Shown: positions 15,995 through 24,444 of the stretch, in pieces
Layout: every line of letters starts with the position of its first letter
How positions within the stretch are numbered: position 1 is the stretch's first letter
Assembly (NCBI GenBank): GCA_964530625.1
Contig: CAZHAK010000012.1
Location: forward strand, 8,678-72,677
Source: JABWCQ01 sp964530625
Lineage (GTDB): Bacteria; Electryoneota; RPQS01
DNA: 64,000 nucleotides
Direction: 5' to 3'
Position numbers and translations under genes: made by a program
Notes under the pieces: model-generated
What the model saw: only the letters and a program-made list of their open reading frames with translations
Told to the model about the DNA's origin: nothing
Database searches by the model: none

Positions 15995-16288
15995 TTACTT
16001 CTTCTTCTCAATGATTTCAATCAGGCGCCAGTTTTTACGCTTGGAAAGCGGTCGCGTTTCCATAATGCGCACTTTGTCGCCGATATTGCATTCGTTCTGA
16101 CTGTCTTCAGCCATGAACTTTTGGGAAAGCTTAATATACTTGCCGAACAACGGATGCTTGACGCGGCGTTCAACTTTGACGACGATAGTCTTTTGCATTT
16201 TGTTCGAGACCACGAAACCGACGCGTGACTTACGCAGGCCGCGAGAATCGTCTTTGGAAATCTCTTTTAGGACAGCGACGTCGCTCAT
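15995..16288 (-). CDS. rpsQ: 30S ribosomal protein S17
   Basis: A 97-residue S17. The OB-fold core has VGFVVSNKMQKTIVVKVERRVKHPLFGKYIK and DKVRIMETRPLSKRKNWRLIEI. About 18 N-terminal residues precede the core. The ATG overlaps the rpmC stop as ATGA. Confidence 0.96.
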   Translation of the reverse strand: MSDVAVLKEISKDDSRGLRKSRVGFVVSNKMQKTIVVKVERRVKHPLFGKYIKLSQKFMAEDSQNECNIGDKVRIMETRPLSKRKNWRLIEIIEKKK

Positions 16289-16527
16289 TTCACGCTACCT
16301 TTGCTCTGGCGGATGCCAAGTTCATGCTCACGAAGGAGGGTACGCAAACGCGCAATATCCCGGCGAACGCCGCGGACGCGGACAGTATTCGGCAATTGTC
16401 CGGCGTCAAGCTGAAAGCGCAAGGCTTCCAGATTATCTTCGGATTCGATGAGCCGGTTTTCCAACTCGGCGGGAGCGAGCTCTTTAAGCTCAGTCATTTT
16501 TTGGGGTCTTGCGTTTCCGGATGCCAT
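16285..16527 (-). CDS. rpmC: 50S ribosomal protein L29
   Basis: An 80-residue L29, a two-helix protein at the tunnel exit. The conserved part begins MTELKELAPAELENRL (ATG at 16497) and includes EALRFQLDAGQLPNT and VRRDIARLRTLLREHE. The longer start at ATG 16527 lies 6 bases after the rplP stop and adds ten residues. Neither start has a clear Shine-Dalgarno, so the exact N-terminus is open. Confidence 0.93.
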   Translation of the reverse strand: MASGNARPQKMTELKELAPAELENRLIESEDNLEALRFQLDAGQLPNTVRVRGVRRDIARLRTLLREHELGIRQSKGSVK

Positions 16528-16533
16528 ACTTGC

Positions 16534-16953
16534 TTACGAGTGAACGGTTTCGCGTTCAACAAACTTGGTTTTAATGGGCAGCTTCTGCGCTGCAAGACGA
16601 AGAGCTTCACGCGCGAGTTCGCGTGTAACTCCTTCGAGTTCAAATAGGATGCGGCCCGGTCGAATGACGGCACAGTAAAAATCAGTTGCGCCCTTGCCCT
16701 TGCCTTGACGGACTTCAAGCGGCTTTTTCGATACGGGCTTGTCGGGGAAGACACGAATCCAGACTTTGCCACCACGTTTAATGTGGCGTGTCATGGCCAC
16801 ACGGGCAGCTTCGATTTGGCGCGCGGTCATCCAGCAATCATCCATGGCTTTCAAGCCAAATTCACCGAAGGCGACGTCGCACCCGCAGTAGTCGTAGCCT
16901 TTGCGGCGGCGGCGCTGCTGTTTACGGAATTTAAGTCTTTTGGGCGTAAGCAT
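16534..16953 (-). CDS. rplP: 50S ribosomal protein L16
   Basis: A 139-residue L16, which organises the A-site tRNA region. It starts MLTPKRLKFRKQQRRRRKGYDY. It has the signature ARVAMTRHIKRGGKVWIRVFPDKPVSKKP and the GKGKGATDFYCAVIRPGRILFE strand. It follows rpsC by 12 bases. Confidence 0.97.
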   Translation of the reverse strand: MLTPKRLKFRKQQRRRRKGYDYCGCDVAFGEFGLKAMDDCWMTARQIEAARVAMTRHIKRGGKVWIRVFPDKPVSKKPLEVRQGKGKGATDFYCAVIRPGRILFELEGVTRELAREALRLAAQKLPIKTKFVERETVHS

Positions 16954-16965
16954 GGGTTAATAAAA

Positions 16966-17712
16966 TCAGTTGGAGTGACGGCGATCACGTCCGCGTCCAC
17001 GATCCCGGTGATCGCGATCTCCGCGGCTGAAGCCCTCAGGTCCTGAGTCGGGACGTTCAATAGCGTCCGGTCCGTTGACTTTGCCTTTGCCGATGACTTC
17101 ACCGCGGCAAATCCAGACTTTGACGCCGATCGTGCCGTAGGTGGTGCGGGCAACAGACAGTGCGTAATCAATATCGGCACGCAGCGTATGCAGCGGCGTG
17201 CGGCCTTCTTTATATCCTTCGGTACGCGACATTTCGGCACCGCCCAAGCGACCGGACACGAGAACCTTGATTCCCTCGGCGCCCATGCGCATCGTGGTTT
17301 GAATCGCTTTTTTCATAGCACGGCGGAACGAAACGCGTCCTTCAAGCTGCTGGGCAATCATATCGGCGACGAGCTTGGCTTCAAGTTCAGGACGCTTGAT
17401 TTCATAGATATTCACTTGGACGTCGCGCTTTGTCAGCTTTTTGAGTTCAGCTTTAAGCTTATCCACTTCCGACCCTTTGCGGCCGATAACAATACCGGGG
17501 CGCGCTGTGCGAATCGTGAGTGTGAGCATCTTCGGTGTGCGCTCGAAAGTGATACCCGCAACTGAAGCGCCTTTGAGACGCTGCATCAGGTATTTGCGGA
17601 GATAAAGGTCTTCTTCGAGCTTATCGGCAAAGTTACGCTCATCGAACCAATGACTGTTCCATGTGCGGATGATGCCTGTGCGAAGGCCGATCGGATGAAC
17701 TTTCTGACCCAC
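16966..17712 (-). CDS. rpsC: 30S ribosomal protein S3 (GTG start, charged tail)
   Basis: A 248-residue S3, which shapes the mRNA entry tunnel. The start is GTG at 17712 (GQKVHPIGLRTGI), 2 bases after the rplV stop. A KH domain occupies about residues 40-110 (RTARPGIVIGRKGSEVDKLK). The C-terminal domain contains GRLGGAEMSRTEGYKEGRTPLHTLRADIDY, split here to note the family signature GGAEM-RTE. The last 30 residues are an arginine/aspartate-rich tail (SRGDRDHRDRGRGRDRRHSN). Confidence 0.97.
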   Translation of the reverse strand: MGQKVHPIGLRTGIIRTWNSHWFDERNFADKLEEDLYLRKYLMQRLKGASVAGITFERTPKMLTLTIRTARPGIVIGRKGSEVDKLKAELKKLTKRDVQVNIYEIKRPELEAKLVADMIAQQLEGRVSFRRAMKKAIQTTMRMGAEGIKVLVSGRLGGAEMSRTEGYKEGRTPLHTLRADIDYALSVARTTYGTIGVKVWICRGEVIGKGKVNGPDAIERPDSGPEGFSRGDRDHRDRGRGRDRRHSN

Positions 17713-17714
17713 AG

Positions 17715-18209
17715 TTACTCAGACTTACTTTTAGGGGTGGATTTTTTCTTCGCCGCGGTTTTCTTGGCGGCGGCTTTTTTCGCAGGCTTCTTGGCAGCCT
17801 TCTTAACGGGCGCGGCCTTAACCGCTTCCGTCTCGGGCTCTTCACTCGCGCCGGCGGTTGCGACAACCGGAGTAGACACGATCACAGTCAGGTGTGACAT
17901 CCGCTTCTTAATCGGCGTAGCGCGACCCTGCGCGCGCGGCATGAAGCGATGCATGGTTGGACCTTCGTCGGCAAAGATCGTGCGGACATGCAGGGAATCA
18001 ATCTCCGCTGAGGTTGCGTCATGCAATTGCGCGTAGTTCGCGACGGCGGATTGAATGGCCTTTAACGTCGGCTCGGACGCCGAGCGCGGTGTGAACTTCA
18101 AGATATTAATTGCATCGCTGATGTTCTTTCCGCGCACAAGATCAGCCACCAGGCGCATCTTGCGGGGAGTCACGCGAACAAAGCGGGCAACGCAACGTGC
18201 TTCTTCCAT
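17715..18209 (-). CDS. rplV: 50S ribosomal protein L22 with Lys/Ala tail
   Basis: A 164-residue L22, whose loop lines the exit tunnel. The core (about 1-110) has ARFVRVTPRKMRLVADLVRGKNI and MPRAQGRATPIKKRMSHLTVIV. A C-terminal tail of about 50 residues follows. It has a short acidic stretch (ASEEPETEAVKAAP) and then repeated KKAAKKPAKKAAAKKTAA-like histone-like repeats. The usual length is about 110, so the tail is an accretion. Confidence 0.96.
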   Translation of the reverse strand: MEEARCVARFVRVTPRKMRLVADLVRGKNISDAINILKFTPRSASEPTLKAIQSAVANYAQLHDATSAEIDSLHVRTIFADEGPTMHRFMPRAQGRATPIKKRMSHLTVIVSTPVVATAGASEEPETEAVKAAPVKKAAKKPAKKAAAKKTAAKKKSTPKSKSE

Positions 18210-18218
18210 CGTCCTACC

Positions 18219-18506
18219 TTACTTCTTCCGGGCGGTAGCTTCCGCCTTCTTTTCCGTGTGTCCCTTAAAGGTGCGGGTCAGCGCGAATTCGCCGAGCTTA
18301 TGTCCGACCATGTTCTCCGTGATGTATACCGGGAGGAACTTGCGACCGTTATGCACGGCCAGCGTATGCCCCACGAAATCCGGGGAGATGACACTGCGAC
18401 GCGACCAGGTCTTCAGCACCTTCTTTTCATTCTTGTCGTTCATCTGTTGTATACGCATATCTAAACGCGCATCGATGTACGGACCTTTTTTAAGCGAACG
18501 GGCCAT
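18219..18506 (-). CDS. rpsS: 30S ribosomal protein S19
   Basis: A 95-residue S19, which contacts S13 and tRNA in the subunit head. It starts MARSLKKGPYIDARL. It has the signature TWSRRSVISPDFVGHTLAVHNGRKFLPVYITENMVGHKLGEF, given here as SRRSVISPDFVGHT and VTENMVGHKLGEF-like blocks. The C-terminus (RTFKGHTEKKAEATARKK) is basic. It follows rplB by 12 bases. Confidence 0.97.
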   Translation of the reverse strand: MARSLKKGPYIDARLDMRIQQMNDKNEKKVLKTWSRRSVISPDFVGHTLAVHNGRKFLPVYITENMVGHKLGEFALTRTFKGHTEKKAEATARKK

Positions 18507-18518
18507 TGCGGATAATAA

Positions 18519-19364
18519 TTATGAGAGTTGCGTCTTGTCGCGACGGCGACGGACGATCAGTTTATTCGATTTTTTGCGCGGGTTACGCGTCTTCAAACCT
18601 TTGGTAATCTTTCCCCACGGAGTCGTCGGATGACGTCCACCGGAGCTTCTACCTTCACCACCACCCATCGGATGGTCAACGGGATTCTTCGTCACGCCGC
18701 GGTTGTGACCACGACGCCCCAGCCAGCGAGTACGGCCAGCCTTGCCCGACACGACGCTTTCGTGATCAAGATTACCGACCTGACCGATGGTGGCCATACA
18801 CATAGCGGGGACGCGTCGCACTTCACCCGAAGGGAGCTTGATTAGCGCGTAATTTTCGTCAACTGCCATCAATTGACAAGCGGCTCCAGCGCTGCGGGAA
18901 ATCTGTCCGCCCTTACCCACACGCATTTCCACGTTATGGATAAAGGTCGCCAGCGGAATCTTTGCAAGTGGAAGCGCATTGCCGACGCGGATGTCGGCTT
19001 CCTTGCGTGACGACATAACTTTGTCGCCAACTTTCAGCCCGTCGGGCGCAATAATATAACGTTTCTCGCCATCCGCATAAAACAGCAAAGCGATATTTGC
19101 AGAACGGTTGGGGTCGTACTCCAAGCGCTCAACTTTCGCAGGGATGTCGTATTTGTTGCGACGGAAATCAACGATGCGGTAACGGCGTTTGTGCCCGCCA
19201 CCGGTATTGATATTGGTTGCCCGTCCGAGATTGTTGCGGCCGCCCGTCTTGGACAGGGGAGCAAGCAAGCTCTTCTCGGGATCACCCTGCCACAAGTCTG
19301 TCCGCACGAGAACGGTGCGGTAGCGTTGGGACGGGGTCAGGGGGCGAAACTTCTTCAGCGGCAT
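18519..19364 (-). CDS. rplB: 50S ribosomal protein L2
   Basis: A 281-residue L2, one of the most conserved proteins, needed for subunit joining and the peptidyl transferase centre. The OB and SH3-like domains are complete. GRNNLGRATNINTGGGHKRR stands near residues 43-62. The C-terminal signature NPVDHPMGGGEGRSSGGRHP with its conserved histidine is present. It lies 15 bases after rplW. Confidence 0.98.
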   Translation of the reverse strand: MPLKKFRPLTPSQRYRTVLVRTDLWQGDPEKSLLAPLSKTGGRNNLGRATNINTGGGHKRRYRIVDFRRNKYDIPAKVERLEYDPNRSANIALLFYADGEKRYIIAPDGLKVGDKVMSSRKEADIRVGNALPLAKIPLATFIHNVEMRVGKGGQISRSAGAACQLMAVDENYALIKLPSGEVRRVPAMCMATIGQVGNLDHESVVSGKAGRTRWLGRRGHNRGVTKNPVDHPMGGGEGRSSGGRHPTTPWGKITKGLKTRNPRKKSNKLIVRRRRDKTQLS

Positions 19365-19379
19365 GGTAAATGGAAACTC

Positions 19380-19670
19380 TTAGACGTTTTGCGCCAGCTC
19401 GATGGTGTCACCCTTTTTCAGGGTGACGATCGCTTTCTTCCAATTGGGGCGACGGCCTTCAAAGCGGCCCAGTCGCTTGGTCTTCCCGCGCACGTTCATG
19501 GTTTGAACGGCGAGGACGGACACTTCGTACTTCTTTTCGACAGCGCGCTTGATTTCGATCTTGTTGGCTTTCGGGTCAACTTCAAAGAAGTACTGATTGA
19601 AAGCATCTTGCGCGGCGGTAATTTTTTCCGTCAGCAACGGCTTGCGGAGGACGCTTCGCTTATGCAGCAT
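19380..19670 (-). CDS. rplW: 50S ribosomal protein L23
   Basis: A 96-residue L23, the docking site for trigger factor and SRP at the tunnel exit. Landmarks are the N-terminus VLRKPLLTEKITAAQD, the FFEVDPKANKIEIKRAVEKKYEV block and VRGKTKRLGRFEGRRPNWKKAIVTL. Its start lies inside the end of rplD (11-base overlap), so the two are coupled. Confidence 0.96.
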   Translation of the reverse strand: MLHKRSVLRKPLLTEKITAAQDAFNQYFFEVDPKANKIEIKRAVEKKYEVSVLAVQTMNVRGKTKRLGRFEGRRPNWKKAIVTLKKGDTIELAQNV

Positions 19671-20295
19671 GATTCAACCCTTTCAACAAAGCGGGCACCG
19701 CACTCTTTTGAATCAGGATAGTTGAGCAATTCAACAAGTCGCGTGTGGACGCGGCTTCAGCGCGAGTAGCACCTGCACCCGGCAGATTGCGCACGCTGCG
19801 AAGGATGTTGGGATTGAAATCGGGAGTCAGAATCAAGACCTTTTGATCGGCCAAATCCATTTTCGCGATCATGTTCGCCATGTCCTTCGTTTTTGGTGTA
19901 TCCATGGCAAAATCTTCCAGTACGCGAATACGATCTTCGCGTGCTTTCATAATAAGAGCGCTCCGACGGGCGAGCACCTTGACTTTTTGCGGAACACCGA
20001 CGGAATACGTGTGCGGCATCGGTCCAAAGATCGTACCACCACCCGGATTGAGCGGGGAACGGGTTGAACCTTGACGAGCGACACCTCTACCCTTTTGCTT
20101 AAAGGGCTTGCGACCACCACCGCGAACATAGCTGCGGCTCTTAGTCTTATGCGTGCCCTGACGACCGGCGGCTTCTTCGGCGCGCACGGCAAGCCAGATC
20201 GCGTGTTCATTGGGCTCTTGTGAAAGCAGGCTATCCGGTAACTCAACCGTCTCGCTGCCCACTGAACCGTCCTTTTTGTAAACTTTTAGATTCAT
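19660..20295 (-). CDS. rplD: 50S ribosomal protein L4
   Basis: A 211-residue L4. The tunnel loop has RSYVRGGGRKPFKQKGRGVARQGSTRSP split as KSRSYVRGGGRKPFKQKG and RQGSTRSPLNPGGG. The body carries the globular fold with VLILTPDFNPNILRSVRNLPG. L4 represses the S10 operon in E. coli; no comparable leader was seen upstream of rpsJ here. Its ATG overlaps the rplC stop (TGATG). Confidence 0.96.
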   Translation of the reverse strand: MNLKVYKKDGSVGSETVELPDSLLSQEPNEHAIWLAVRAEEAAGRQGTHKTKSRSYVRGGGRKPFKQKGRGVARQGSTRSPLNPGGGTIFGPMPHTYSVGVPQKVKVLARRSALIMKAREDRIRVLEDFAMDTPKTKDMANMIAKMDLADQKVLILTPDFNPNILRSVRNLPGAGATRAEAASTRDLLNCSTILIQKSAVPALLKGLNHAA

Positions 20296-20918
20296 CAGGT
20301 CAACTTCCCAACGATTACGATGCCATGATTCGGGCCGGGAATAGCTCCGCGGATCATGATCAAATTGGCATCCGCATCCACGCGAATGACCTTCAGATTC
20401 TTGACAGTGACACGATCCGCACCCATTCGGCCCGGCATTCTCACGCCCGGCAGAGTACGACCCGGAAAGGTGTTAGAACCAATGGAACCACCGTGACGAA
20501 AGAACTCGTGCGTACCGTGCGTCATTGGCGGACGATGAAACTTATGGCGCTTGATCACGCCGGCAAAACCGCGGCCCTTAGAGGTGCCGACGACCTGCAC
20601 TTTTTCACCCACGGTAAAGAGATCGCAACTGATAGAGTCGCCGACTTTCTTGCCTTCGACGGCCATATCCCGGAACTCGCGTTCGTAGGTAGGCGCCGTG
20701 ATCCCAAGATGCTTGTAATGTCCTTTTTGCGGCATGCGCACGAGTTTATCGCGCTTCTGACCGTAGCCGAGACACATGGCGGTATAGCCGTGCTTATCGA
20801 CGGTGCGGACGTTAGTGATTTGGTTGGGTCCGAGTTCAATGACGGTTACCGGAATAACGGCGCCCTTTTCATCAAACACACGGGACATACCCACTTTTTT
20901 GCCAATCAGGCCTGTCAT
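20295..20918 (-). CDS. rplC: 50S ribosomal protein L3
   Basis: A 207-residue L3, which seeds large-subunit assembly near the peptidyl transferase centre. It starts MTGLIGKKVGMSRVFDEKG. The central extension carries GRGFAGVIKRHKFHRPPMTHG, abbreviated GFAGVIKRHKF, and GSIGSNTFPGRTLPGVRMPGRMG. The ATG overlaps the rpsJ stop as ATGA. Confidence 0.97.
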   Translation of the reverse strand: MTGLIGKKVGMSRVFDEKGAVIPVTVIELGPNQITNVRTVDKHGYTAMCLGYGQKRDKLVRMPQKGHYKHLGITAPTYEREFRDMAVEGKKVGDSISCDLFTVGEKVQVVGTSKGRGFAGVIKRHKFHRPPMTHGTHEFFRHGGSIGSNTFPGRTLPGVRMPGRMGADRVTVKNLKVIRVDADANLIMIRGAIPGPNHGIVIVGKLT

Positions 20919-21226
20919 GTCTTGATCTCGATGTCAACACCCGCCGGAAGCTCGATACGAATCAACGCGTCGATGGTCTTAGGCGAGGAATTATGGATGT
21001 CGATGAGACGCTTATGAATTCTCGTCTCAAACTGTTCACGTGATTTTTTATCCGCGTGCGGCGACCGATTTACGGTGAAAAGGCTGCGTCGCGTGGGCAA
21101 AGGAATCGGACCGGAGATAACCGCGCCCGTTTGTTTTGCCGTTTGGATAATTTTTTCGGTTGATTTGTCGATCAAGTTATGATCGTAACTTTTCAGCCGA
21201 ATCCGAATGGAGGATTGTTGTGCCAT
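20915..21226 (-). CDS. rpsJ: 30S ribosomal protein S10
   Basis: A 103-residue S10, which is also NusE in antitermination complexes. It has IRIRLKSYDHNLIDKSTEKI, SGPIPLPTRRSLFTVNRSPH and HKRLIDIHNSSPKTIDALIRIELPAGV, each split by family loops. It follows fusA by 35 bases, so the S10 operon continues directly from the str operon with no terminator between them. Confidence 0.97.
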   Translation of the reverse strand: MAQQSSIRIRLKSYDHNLIDKSTEKIIQTAKQTGAVISGPIPLPTRRSLFTVNRSPHADKKSREQFETRIHKRLIDIHNSSPKTIDALIRIELPAGVDIEIKT

Positions 21227-21261
21227 GCCTGAGGTGGGGTTTTATGCGGATCGGCGGTAGG

Positions 21262-23367
21262 TCAGCGCTTCTCGAGAATCTTTTCCGAGATGGACTTGGG
21301 CACTTCCATGAAGTGGTCAAACTGCATGGAGAAGATTGCGCGGCCCTGAGTCAACGAACGCAGGCTGGTCGCATAACCGAACATTTCCGAAAGGGGAACC
21401 ATAGCGTTGACGACCTGTCCGTCGGCACGGGGATGCATATCCTGAATCCGGCCACGGCGCGAGTTGATATCGCCGACGACATTACCTAAATACGAATCGG
21501 GGGTAACAACTTCGACCTTCATGATCGGCTCCATCAGCGCGGGGTTGCCTTTCTTGACGGCTTCTTTCAAAGCCATGCCACCGCAAATCTTGAAGGCCAT
21601 TTCATTTGAGTCAACTTCGTGGTAGGAACCGTCCACAAGTTCAACCTTAACATCCATGATCGGGTAGCCCGCGAGTGGGCCGTTGCTCATAGCTTCTTCC
21701 ATACCTTTGTGCAAGGCAGGAACGTATTCCTTGGGAATCGCGCCGCCGACGATCTTATTTTCAAAAATCAAACCGCTGCCCGGAGGACCGGGCTCAACGT
21801 TGATCACGCAATGGGCGAACTGACCACGGCCGCCCGACTGCTTGACAAACTTATGGTTAACCGTACTGGCCTGGCGGATACACTCTTTGTACGAAACTTG
21901 CGGAGCGCCGACGATAGCCTCTACTTTGAATTCGCGCAACAGGCGATCCACCAGGATTTCCAGATGCAACTCACCCATACCTGCGATAATTGTCTGACCA
22001 GTTTCCTCGTTGAACTTCACAATGAAAGTGGGATCTTCTTCAGCCAAACGACCAAGGGATTCAGAAATTCTATCCTGATCGGCACGGGTCTTCGGTTCAA
22101 TCGCAATTTCAATTACAGGCGTCGGGAAGTCCATCTTTTCGAGCAGAATCGGCGACTTCGGATCACACAGGGTATCCCCTGTGCGCACGTCTTTCAATCC
22201 GACGACGGCACAAATATCACCTGCGGACACCGCTTGCATTTCTTCGCGCTTATCAGCGAACATGCGGACGATTCGCGAGATGCGCTCGCGCTTGTCACGG
22301 GTCGAGTTGTAGATAGCGGAACCAGCGTCCAGTTTGCCGGCGTACACACGAACAAAAGTCAAACGGCCCACATAAGGATCCGTCATTATTTTGAACGCCA
22401 ACGCTGAGAAAGGTTCATTAACATCCGGTTGACGAAGCAGTTCTTCTTCCGTGTTGGGATTGATACCCTTCACAGCGCCGATGTCAAGCGGCGACGGCAG
22501 AAGATCTACAATGGAATCGAGCAGCTTTTGCACGCCCTTGTTCTTGAATGAGGCTCCGCACAAGACGGGGAAACACTTCAAAGAAATTGTCGCTTTGCGC
22601 AACGCCGCCATGATCTCTTCAGCTAAAAGAGGTTCCCCGGCGAGGAACTTCTCAAGCAAATGATCATCAAACTCAGCCACCGATTCGAGCAGCTTTTCAC
22701 GCCAGTGATTGGCAATGTCAAACATGTCTTTCGGGACATCAAATTCCTCGAAATGCAGGCCGTGGGAATCTTCCACCCAAACAATTGACTTGAAAGAAAC
22801 AAGATCAATAATCCCTTGGAACATATCCGCCGAGCCCATAGGAATAGTGACGGGAACCGGGTTCGCATGAAGCTGTGTCTTGATCATTTCGACCGCGCGG
22901 AAGAAATCTGCTCCGGCGCGATCCATCTTGTTCACAAAACAGATGCGAGGAACTTTGTAGCGGTTAGCCTGACGCCAAACCGTTTCCGACTGCGGCTCGA
23001 CACCACCAACGGCGCAGAACAATGCGACGGCTCCGTCCAAGACGCGCAGACTGCGCTCGACTTCGACAGTAAAGTCCACGTGGCCGGGAGTATCAATGAT
23101 ATTGATCCGGTGATCGCGCCATTCGCACGTGGTCGCCGCGGACGTAATCGTGATCCCGCGCTCTTTTTCCTGCTCCATCCAGTCCATAGTCGCGCCGCCT
23201 TCATGGACTTCACCCATGCGGTGGAGACGGCCTGTATAGTACAGGATACGCTCCGTCGTAGTCGTCTTCCCGGCGTCAATATGGGCCATAATGCCGATAT
23301 TGCGCGTGCGAGTCAGATCAACAGAGGATTCTACTTTATTCTTGGTTTCTGTAGCAGTCGAGGACAC
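21262..23367 (-). CDS. fusA: Elongation factor G (GTG start)
   Basis: A 701-residue translocase GTPase. G1 is AHIDAGKT (28-35), G3 is DTPGHVDFT and G4 is NKMD. The effector region contains RGITITSAATT. Domains II to V follow at normal length, with GMGELHLEILVDRL in domain III and GYPIMDVKVELVDGSYHEVDS in domain IV. The start is GTG at 23367 without a strong Shine-Dalgarno. It follows rpsG by 43 bases. It is the only EF-G in the window. Confidence 0.97.
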   Translation of the reverse strand: MSSTATETKNKVESSVDLTRTRNIGIMAHIDAGKTTTTERILYYTGRLHRMGEVHEGGATMDWMEQEKERGITITSAATTCEWRDHRINIIDTPGHVDFTVEVERSLRVLDGAVALFCAVGGVEPQSETVWRQANRYKVPRICFVNKMDRAGADFFRAVEMIKTQLHANPVPVTIPMGSADMFQGIIDLVSFKSIVWVEDSHGLHFEEFDVPKDMFDIANHWREKLLESVAEFDDHLLEKFLAGEPLLAEEIMAALRKATISLKCFPVLCGASFKNKGVQKLLDSIVDLLPSPLDIGAVKGINPNTEEELLRQPDVNEPFSALAFKIMTDPYVGRLTFVRVYAGKLDAGSAIYNSTRDKRERISRIVRMFADKREEMQAVSAGDICAVVGLKDVRTGDTLCDPKSPILLEKMDFPTPVIEIAIEPKTRADQDRISESLGRLAEEDPTFIVKFNEETGQTIIAGMGELHLEILVDRLLREFKVEAIVGAPQVSYKECIRQASTVNHKFVKQSGGRGQFAHCVINVEPGPPGSGLIFENKIVGGAIPKEYVPALHKGMEEAMSNGPLAGYPIMDVKVELVDGSYHEVDSNEMAFKICGGMALKEAVKKGNPALMEPIMKVEVVTPDSYLGNVVGDINSRRGRIQDMHPRADGQVVNAMVPLSEMFGYATSLRSLTQGRAIFSMQFDHFMEVPKSISEKILEKR

Positions 23368-23410
23368 TATTGGTTCACCGTTGTCAATTCAAATTCACAG
23401 ATTGCAAATA

Positions 23411-23881
23411 TTACCATCTAAAATGGGCGAAGGCCTTGTTGGCTTCGGCCATTTTGTGCGTATCTTCTTTTTTCTTGACGGAGTTGCCTTCGCCTTTGGC
23501 GGCGGCAATCAATTCTCCAGCAAGCTTTTCAGCCATCGTCTTTTCACCTCGTGACTTCGAATAAGAAATCAGCCAGCGGATGGCAAGCGCCTGGCGACGG
23601 GAGGGGTTCACTTCAACAGGCACCTGATAGGTCGCACCACCGACTCGGCGACTCTTGACCTCGACGACCGGGGCAACGTTTTTCATCGCCTTGACGAAAA
23701 TTTCCAGCGGGTCGCTCTTAGCCTTGGTTTGAATAATATCAAACGCACCATAGAACATACGCTCGGCGATAGACCGCTTGCCGCGACGCAACAAACCATT
23801 GATGAAACACGCGACCTGCAACGATCCAAATTTGGGATCAGCAGGGACTTCGCGGTCGAATATTCTTTTACGACGTGGCAT
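23411..23881 (-). CDS. rpsG: 30S ribosomal protein S7
   Basis: A 156-residue S7, a primary binder of the 16S rRNA 3' major domain. It has the N-terminus MPRRKRIFDREVPADPKFGS and the signature KFINGLLRRGKRSIAERMFY-like CFINGLLRRGKRSIAE. The C-terminal helix ends EANKAFAHFRW. It lies 20 bases after rpsL. Confidence 0.97.
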   Translation of the reverse strand: MPRRKRIFDREVPADPKFGSLQVACFINGLLRRGKRSIAERMFYGAFDIIQTKAKSDPLEIFVKAMKNVAPVVEVKSRRVGGATYQVPVEVNPSRRQALAIRWLISYSKSRGEKTMAEKLAGELIAAAKGEGNSVKKKEDTHKMAEANKAFAHFRW

Positions 23882-23901
23882 AGTTCAATTACGCTTTTCG
23901 A

Positions 23902-24297
23902 CTACTTCTTGCCTTTGCCAGCGGCAACGGTTTTCTTTTTCGTGCCATATTTCGAGCGGCCTTGTTTACGGCCATCCACACCCGCAGTATCCAAAATTCC
24001 ACGAATAATGTGATAACGCACGCCCGGTAGATCCTTGACGCGTCCTCCGCGAATCATCACGAGCGAGTGTTCTTGCAAGTTGTGACCTTCGCCGGGGATA
24101 TAGGCGGTCACAACAATCCCGTTCGTGAGCTTCACACGTGCGACCTTGCGAAGAGCCGAATTTGGCTTTTTCGGGGTGGTCGTGTAGACACGAGTGCAGA
24201 CACCACGGCGCTGCGGGCAGTTCATTAAAGCCGGTGAAGACGACTTAAACTTGATTGCTTCGCGGCCTGAACGGATGAGTTGTTGTATTGTGGGCAC
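23902..24297 (-). CDS. rpsL: 30S ribosomal protein S12 (GTG start)
   Basis: A 131-residue S12, which monitors decoding. It has VYTTTPKKPNSALRKVARVKL and GEGHNLQEHSLVMIRGGRVK, followed by DLPGVRYHIIRG. The lysines at the two classical streptomycin-resistance positions (TTPKKPNSA and GRVKDLPG) are unchanged, so the predicted ribosome is streptomycin-sensitive. The start is GTG at 24297. No Shine-Dalgarno is visible in the short leader. It is the first gene of the str-S10-spc-alpha series. Confidence 0.97.
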   Translation of the reverse strand: MPTIQQLIRSGREAIKFKSSSPALMNCPQRRGVCTRVYTTTPKKPNSALRKVARVKLTNGIVVTAYIPGEGHNLQEHSLVMIRGGRVKDLPGVRYHIIRGILDTAGVDGRKQGRSKYGTKKKTVAAGKGKK

Positions 24298-24329
24298 GTT
24301 TCGAGGAAAATTTGATGCGTAGATTGGCT

Positions 24330-24358
24330 AATGTAATAAACCGCGCTTGGAAAGTCAA
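24330..24358 (-). promoter_or_regulatory. Sigma70-like promoter of the str-S10-spc-alpha series
   Basis: On the minus strand, TTGACT (24353-24358) and TACATT (24330-24335) are separated by exactly 17 bases. The promoter lies between the rpoC terminator and the rpsL start, where one is needed. The predicted leader is about 25 bases. Confidence 0.7.
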
Positions 24359-24366
24359 GTCTTTGG

Positions 24367-24404
24367 AAAACAGACCCCGGGCGGCCTGAAAGCCGCCTGG
24401 GGTC
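24367..24404 (-). terminator. Intrinsic terminator after rpoC
   Basis: A 13-base-pair stem (24373-24385 with 24392-24404, one GT pair) with a 6-base loop is followed on the minus strand by TGTTTT. It ends the rpoBC transcript just before the rpsL promoter. Confidence 0.85.
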
Positions 24405-24444
24405 CGGACAAACATTTAATAGCAGAAAAAACAGTAGCTTCTGA

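Noticed and set aside
15239..16228. Plus-strand frame of 329 codons across rplE, rplX, rplN and rpsQ
   Set aside because: It covers several well-supported ribosomal genes on the other strand and has no domain or start signal.
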